Positions 6,143 through 9,221 of a DNA stretch of 9,221 bases are shown in pieces. Both the position numbers and the translations under genes were made by a program. The number at the start of each line of letters is the position of its first letter. Positions within the stretch are counted from its first letter, which is position 1. Origin of the DNA: Thioalkalivibrio nitratireducens (GTDB lineage Bacteria; Pseudomonadota; Gammaproteobacteria; Ectothiorhodospirales; Ectothiorhodospiraceae); NCBI GenBank assembly GCA_011390385.1, contig JAABSN010000131.1:1-9221 (forward strand). The letters are read 5' to 3'. The notes beneath the pieces were generated by a model. The model saw nothing but the letters and a program-made list of their open reading frames with translations, did not search any database and was not told where the DNA came from.

Positions 6143-7402
6143 ATGCGCAAGAGACACCTGCATAGCGAGGTTGAGCAACTCAGCGAGGGTAATGCGCTCC
6201 CACTCGAGCTTGTCTGGCGTGGTTCGGGCGGGAGCCTTGTAGCGATCTTCGGAATGGCCGCCGTATTTCTGATATTCGCCTTCATCCTGGGCGATTTGAT
6301 TCCCGAGAATGCGTTCGGCGAATATACGGTGCCGGTCAAGGCGCTCCTGCCGGTGGCGTTGATTGTCGTGGTCTCGCGTCAGCTGTGGCGCGGCCTGGTT
6401 GGAGGGAAGACCGAGAGCCGCGCCGTGATCGATGGCCATACCGTTGCCGTCACGACGAAAAGCCTGTTCAAAAGTCACCAGTGGTCAGAGCCCATCGCCA
6501 ACTACGCGGGTGTGCGCTGGCAGCGCTACAGAACCCGGACGAACAGGCCTAATGCCGCGCGAACTCGCGGCAAACATCGGTTCCGGCACGTCATCGAACT
6601 GGCCCATCCGGATGAGGCCAGGACCATTCCGCTGGCTGTCAGGAAAACCGGAAAACGCCACATCGTGGAATACCTGATCGAGCGTGCCTGGTCGGAAAGC
6701 GCAGACCAACGATTGGCAAATCAGGCCGCCGAAAGTGACTTGCGGCCATTATGGGAGTCGCTTGCCGCACTGTTGGGACTCCCAGCGATCGATGCGCGCG
6801 ATGGTGCGATCGAGGTTCGCCAGGCCGAGGACCTGGACAAGTCGATCAGGCAACTCGCCGATGAAGGCAGGATCGAAGCCGACTGGAGCGGCGACGCGCC
6901 GCCGCCCTCGCTGGCCGTGGAGCAGCGCGGCAGCCCGGATGATCCGGCATCACGGGAACTCCACGTGACCATTCACGCCGCCAGCCTTCCCAAGCCGGTG
7001 TTCTTTTTATTTGGTGGCATGGGCGGTGGCTTCTTGTTTCTCGGAATTTGGAACCTGGATTTCCGCGCAATTTTCGGTGGGCTGTTGTTCTTGGGTTCCG
7101 CGTTCGGCATCTGGTACCTGCAGCGCAAGAACCCGAACCGAATCATCATCACGCCCAGGGAACTCCGCTACCAGGATCCGCTGGTGGAACGGCGAAGCTT
7201 CGCCCTCCCATTGTCCGAAATCGAAAGCATCAATATCCGCGACCGGGACTCCAGTGGCGGGGATACGCGAACCCTGAAGCTTTCCGGCAAGGAGCTGCTG
7301 ATTTCCACCGAGGGCAGCGAACGCAACGTGGGTGGAGGATTGAACGAAGACGAGCTCGAATGGCTGCGCGGCTACCTTATCGCGGCCATCGCCAAAGCCT
7401 GA
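6143..7402 (+). CDS. Membrane protein with duplicated helix-pair plus beta-rich (PH-like) domains
   Basis: This 419-residue protein is built from two similar units. Unit one has helices at about 31-53 and 63-82, then a beta-rich soluble part (about 90-180). A mixed, partly helical linker (about 190-275) contains a Pro/Asp-rich stretch. Unit two has helices at about 284-303 and 308-326, then a compact beta-rich C-terminal domain (about 330-419). The second soluble part (NRIIITPREL ... FALPLSEIESINIRD ... LSGKELLI ... ELEWLRGYL) has the strand pattern plus final helix expected of bacterial PH-like domains attached to membrane helices. That assignment is from pattern, not a motif proof. The function is unknown. 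GAGGA at 6128-6132 lies 10 bases before the ATG at 6143. It is the last gene of the four-gene cluster and is followed by the convergent gap. Confidence 0.82.
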   Translation: MRKRHLHSEVEQLSEGNALPLELVWRGSGGSLVAIFGMAAVFLIFAFILGDLIPENAFGEYTVPVKALLPVALIVVVSRQLWRGLVGGKTESRAVIDGHTVAVTTKSLFKSHQWSEPIANYAGVRWQRYRTRTNRPNAARTRGKHRFRHVIELAHPDEARTIPLAVRKTGKRHIVEYLIERAWSESADQRLANQAAESDLRPLWESLAALLGLPAIDARDGAIEVRQAEDLDKSIRQLADEGRIEADWSGDAPPPSLAVEQRGSPDDPASRELHVTIHAASLPKPVFFLFGGMGGGFLFLGIWNLDFRAIFGGLLFLGSAFGIWYLQRKNPNRIIITPRELRYQDPLVERRSFALPLSEIESINIRDRDSSGGDTRTLKLSGKELLISTEGSERNVGGGLNEDELEWLRGYLIAAIAKA

Positions 7403-7449
7403 GTTCGTTAAATGCCGCCGAATCAAGCCCGATACATCCGGAACATTGA

Positions 7450-7620
7450 TCGAGGAGCCAGAAAGAGGATATCGAGGGGCCGCAGCGACTCGATATCTCA
7501 CGCGATGGAATCCTGGGCGTCATCACATACCGGAGGGCCGTCGTGAAGAGTCCCGATAGCAGCGAAACCGTCTGCGAGTTCGACGGTGGCGCTTCACAGG
7601 TCTACCTGAAATCGCGATAA
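7450..7620 (+). pseudogene. Possible 3' remnant of a gene
   Basis: A plus-strand frame is open from just after a TGA at 7447-7449 to a TAA at 7618-7620. It reads like protein: RLDISRDGILGVITYRRAVV, then SPDSSETVCEFDGG, then QVYLKSR. Third positions of the last 49 codons are 71% G or C by hand count, as expected for genes in this window. There is no ATG, GTG or TTG near the beginning; the first GTG (7540) would leave only 26 residues. It could be the C-terminal relic of a lost gene, the end of a frameshifted gene, or a chance open frame. The family is not recognised. Confidence 0.3.
7468..7497. repeat. 9-bp inverted repeat GATATCGAG / CTCGATATC
   Basis: Perfect arms at 7468-7476 and 7489-7497 with a 12-base GC-rich loop. 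One more G-U pair could extend the stem in RNA. No T-run follows on either strand, so an ordinary intrinsic terminator is unlikely. It lies about 65 bases after the membrane protein stop, where it could protect the 3' end of the mRNA or bind a protein. It also lies inside the coding-like remnant. Confidence 0.55.
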
Positions 7621-7646
7621 ACTGCTGGCTCGCCTTGTTCTTTCAA

Positions 7647-9221
7647 TCATCCCTTATCGATGGGCGATGCGATGAAGGACAGGCTCATGCGCTCGATGCA
7701 TTCGAAGGAGTCCTGGCCTCGTCGTATCTCGAGACTCAGGTTCGAAAGCGTCCGTTTTCCAGTCCGGGATCGCGCTTCAGACTCTTCTCGGCTGCCCTCC
7801 GCGCGTCGTAACGTGACAGCGCCTTCACCACTCGTCAGGTGGAACACGATGTCTTTGCCGCTCGCGTCGAACTGCAGCTGGCCGGACGAGAAGTCGAAAA
7901 TGATTCTGTTCCGCTCCGTCCGGCCTGACGCTTGCCAGCGCTGGTAGGCGATCTGTTGCTCCAGTCGATCACGGGCCGAAAGTTTCCCGCCTGGTTCCAC
8001 CGAGCATCCGAAGACCGGTATGGCCACCGTCAGCTCGTACGGGTTCGAGACCAGGCTCAGGCCGGCCCCGACTTCCGTGCCTTCGACCACCTGGGGTTCG
8101 GAGCTGATAAACGACTGCCCTTCGTCCAGGAATTCCAGCATCCACCACGATCGCTGCAACGTATCCACGGTGCCTCCGGGATGTGCGGTTGATGGAGGCG
8201 AATCCTTGCTCGGATCTTTGTCCGCATCGTCGCCGGTATTGCCGCTCGTTCCCGGGACCGCCCCGGACGTCCCCGGACTTTCAGGGTCCGCAGAGGAATC
8301 GTCAGCTTCAGTGGAACTATCAGGAGGACTCTCGGTTGCCGGAACACCGGGACTCGGACCAGGGCCGGCCTGCGTCGCGGTCAGTCGCGAGGGGGCGCAC
8401 GGGTGGTCGGCTACCAGTCCCCGGCTGTTCTGGCCTACCACGCCAAGAATCCCGCTCAACGGCGCCTGAAACGCGCCCACAACGCGCAAGGGTTCGTCTG
8501 TCCGAGCCGCAACGTCGAAGCCCGCGGCGACATGCGTATCGCTGACCTCGGTGATCTCCATCCAGCCGCCATACGGGAGGCGGTCACTCGTGGGGAAGCC
8601 GTCAGCCGAGCACGGACCTTTTTCACACCCGAGCTGGACGTTGACACGCATGACATCGAAGCCATCCTCGAATTTTGGCACCACGGGGTATCTGCCTGGG
8701 GAGAGCGGGGCGGATAGGCCCCCTCCGAACATGATGAGATCCCCGTCCTCGGAAGGAAGTTGAAAGTGCATGGTGCAAGTATTGGATTCCGGAAGATAAC
8801 TGACCACACTGGCCGAGACGCGATCCGGCGGCACGACGTAGTCGATCGCTGCGGACACCTGAGGCCCCGACGCTGCCGCATCTCCCTGCGATTCTCCAGC
8901 CGATTCCGAGACGACAACGGATGCGAAATAGGGAATCATTTCGACGACCAGGTCGATTTTGTTTTCCCGGGTCATTTGAGCCGCCTTGGCGACATTCGCA
9001 ATGACGACATTGAGATTTATCTCCGTTCCTTCTGGGTGGACTTCGAAGTACACGTTTCTGTTATCACCTTCAACCTTGTCATAGCGAACCGTGTCGACAA
9101 TGAGATGCAGATCTTCGTTCGGCATGCCGAAGCTGATCTTCACAACGACCGCGGTATCGACGGGCTTGGTGATTTTCAACTCGATTGCGCGACCTGCAAC
9201 GGGCTGAACCACAATATTGGT
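7647..9221 (-). CDS. Large two-module, probably exported protein, N-terminus outside window
   Basis: The reading frame is open to the window edge, so the 524 visible residues are the C-terminal part. The first visible part (about 9212-8920) is beta-rich with no recognised domain. Module one (about 8820-8450) holds CTMHFQLPSEDGD, SPGRYPVV, VQLGCEKGPCS, then GGWMEITEVSDTHVAAGF and GAFQAPLSG. That last pattern (Gly-Trp-x-Ile-Thr ... Ala-Gly-Phe) resembles the final strands of small secreted beta-barrel-like domains. A linker of about 65 residues, very rich in Ser, Pro, Asp, Gly and Thr (roughly 8370-8172), separates it from module two (about 8160-7650). Module two again starts with a beta-rich segment (RSWWMLEFLDEGQ) and ends with LSNLSLEIRRGQ and SFECIERMSLSFI. 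Several cysteines and the low-complexity linker fit an extracytoplasmic protein. I recognise no family. A GTG at 9212 is in frame but has open, protein-like sequence before it, so I do not regard it as the start. Confidence 0.8.
   Translation of the reverse strand, partial: TNIVVQPVAGRAIELKITKPVDTAVVVKISFGMPNEDLHLIVDTVRYDKVEGDNRNVYFEVHPEGTEINLNVVIANVAKAAQMTRENKIDLVVEMIPYFASVVVSESAGESQGDAAASGPQVSAAIDYVVPPDRVSASVVSYLPESNTCTMHFQLPSEDGDLIMFGGGLSAPLSPGRYPVVPKFEDGFDVMRVNVQLGCEKGPCSADGFPTSDRLPYGGWMEITEVSDTHVAAGFDVAARTDEPLRVVGAFQAPLSGILGVVGQNSRGLVADHPCAPSRLTATQAGPGPSPGVPATESPPDSSTEADDSSADPESPGTSGAVPGTSGNTGDDADKDPSKDSPPSTAHPGGTVDTLQRSWWMLEFLDEGQSFISSEPQVVEGTEVGAGLSLVSNPYELTVAIPVFGCSVEPGGKLSARDRLEQQIAYQRWQASGRTERNRIIFDFSSGQLQFDASGKDIVFHLTSGEGAVTLRRAEGSREESEARSRTGKRTLSNLSLEIRRGQDSFECIERMSLSFIASPIDKG

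Larger units (their letters stand above)
7403..7646. other. Convergent gap with dyad and coding-like remnant
   Basis: The gap separates the plus-strand membrane protein gene from the minus-strand two-module gene. I see no classical Rho-independent terminator for either gene. It contains a 9-bp inverted repeat and a coding-like plus-strand stretch, described separately. A 44-codon ATG frame at 7412-7546 also exists, but its composition (many Ser, Arg and Gly) and lack of a ribosome site argue against it. Confidence 0.5.

Noticed and set aside
1..9221. Mobile elements, CRISPR array, tRNA or rRNA genes
   Set aside because: No spaced repeats, transposase motifs, terminal inverted repeats, cloverleaf signatures or rRNA sequence were seen on reading either strand.

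Overview
The window is GC-rich and its codons end mostly in G or C. It looks like a chromosomal segment of a gammaproteobacterium of the Xanthomonadales/Wenzhouxiangella type. That placement is inferred from family content: an ECF-type sigma factor paired with a serine/threonine kinase-TPR protein, a secreted beta-helix protein with a C-terminal choice-of-anchor-type domain, bacterial L-domain repeats, and a short C-terminal FRDRFE tail. I saw no rRNA, tRNA, CRISPR array, transposase or phage gene.

Left part. Positions 1-251 hold no convincing gene. Positions 252-941, minus strand, encode the C-terminal part of a secreted beta-helix protein. Its frame meets a TAG at 942-944 and there is no signal peptide, so it looks like a decayed relic. 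A possible extended -10 promoter (985-993) and a dyad (1016-1033) precede the sigma factor gene.

Regulatory pair, 1153-4265, plus strand. An ECF sigma factor of the kinase-linked type is followed by a membrane-anchored Ser/Thr kinase with a TPR domain predicted to face the periplasm. The stop of the first and the TTG start of the second share four bases, so they are very probably translationally coupled. The sigma factor has Asn-Thr-Thr-Ala where typical ECF factors have an acidic motif. This fits activation by phosphorylation from the neighbouring kinase, as described for EcfP/PknT of Vibrio. A Rho-independent terminator (4283-4311) closes the unit and overlaps a competing hairpin.

Envelope cluster, 4463-7402, plus strand. 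Four closely spaced genes encode a short exported L-domain-repeat protein, a small lipoprotein, a four-helix membrane protein, and a larger membrane protein made of two copies of 'helix pair plus beta-rich domain'. None has a function I can name. Spacing and strong ribosome sites suggest one operon acting at the cell envelope. It could be a target of the sigma/kinase pair, but only proximity suggests that.

Right part. A 244-base convergent gap (7403-7646) holds a 9-bp dyad and a coding-like 56-codon stretch with no usable start. From 7647 to the window edge the minus strand encodes a large two-module protein with an acidic Ser/Pro linker. Its N-terminus lies outside the window.
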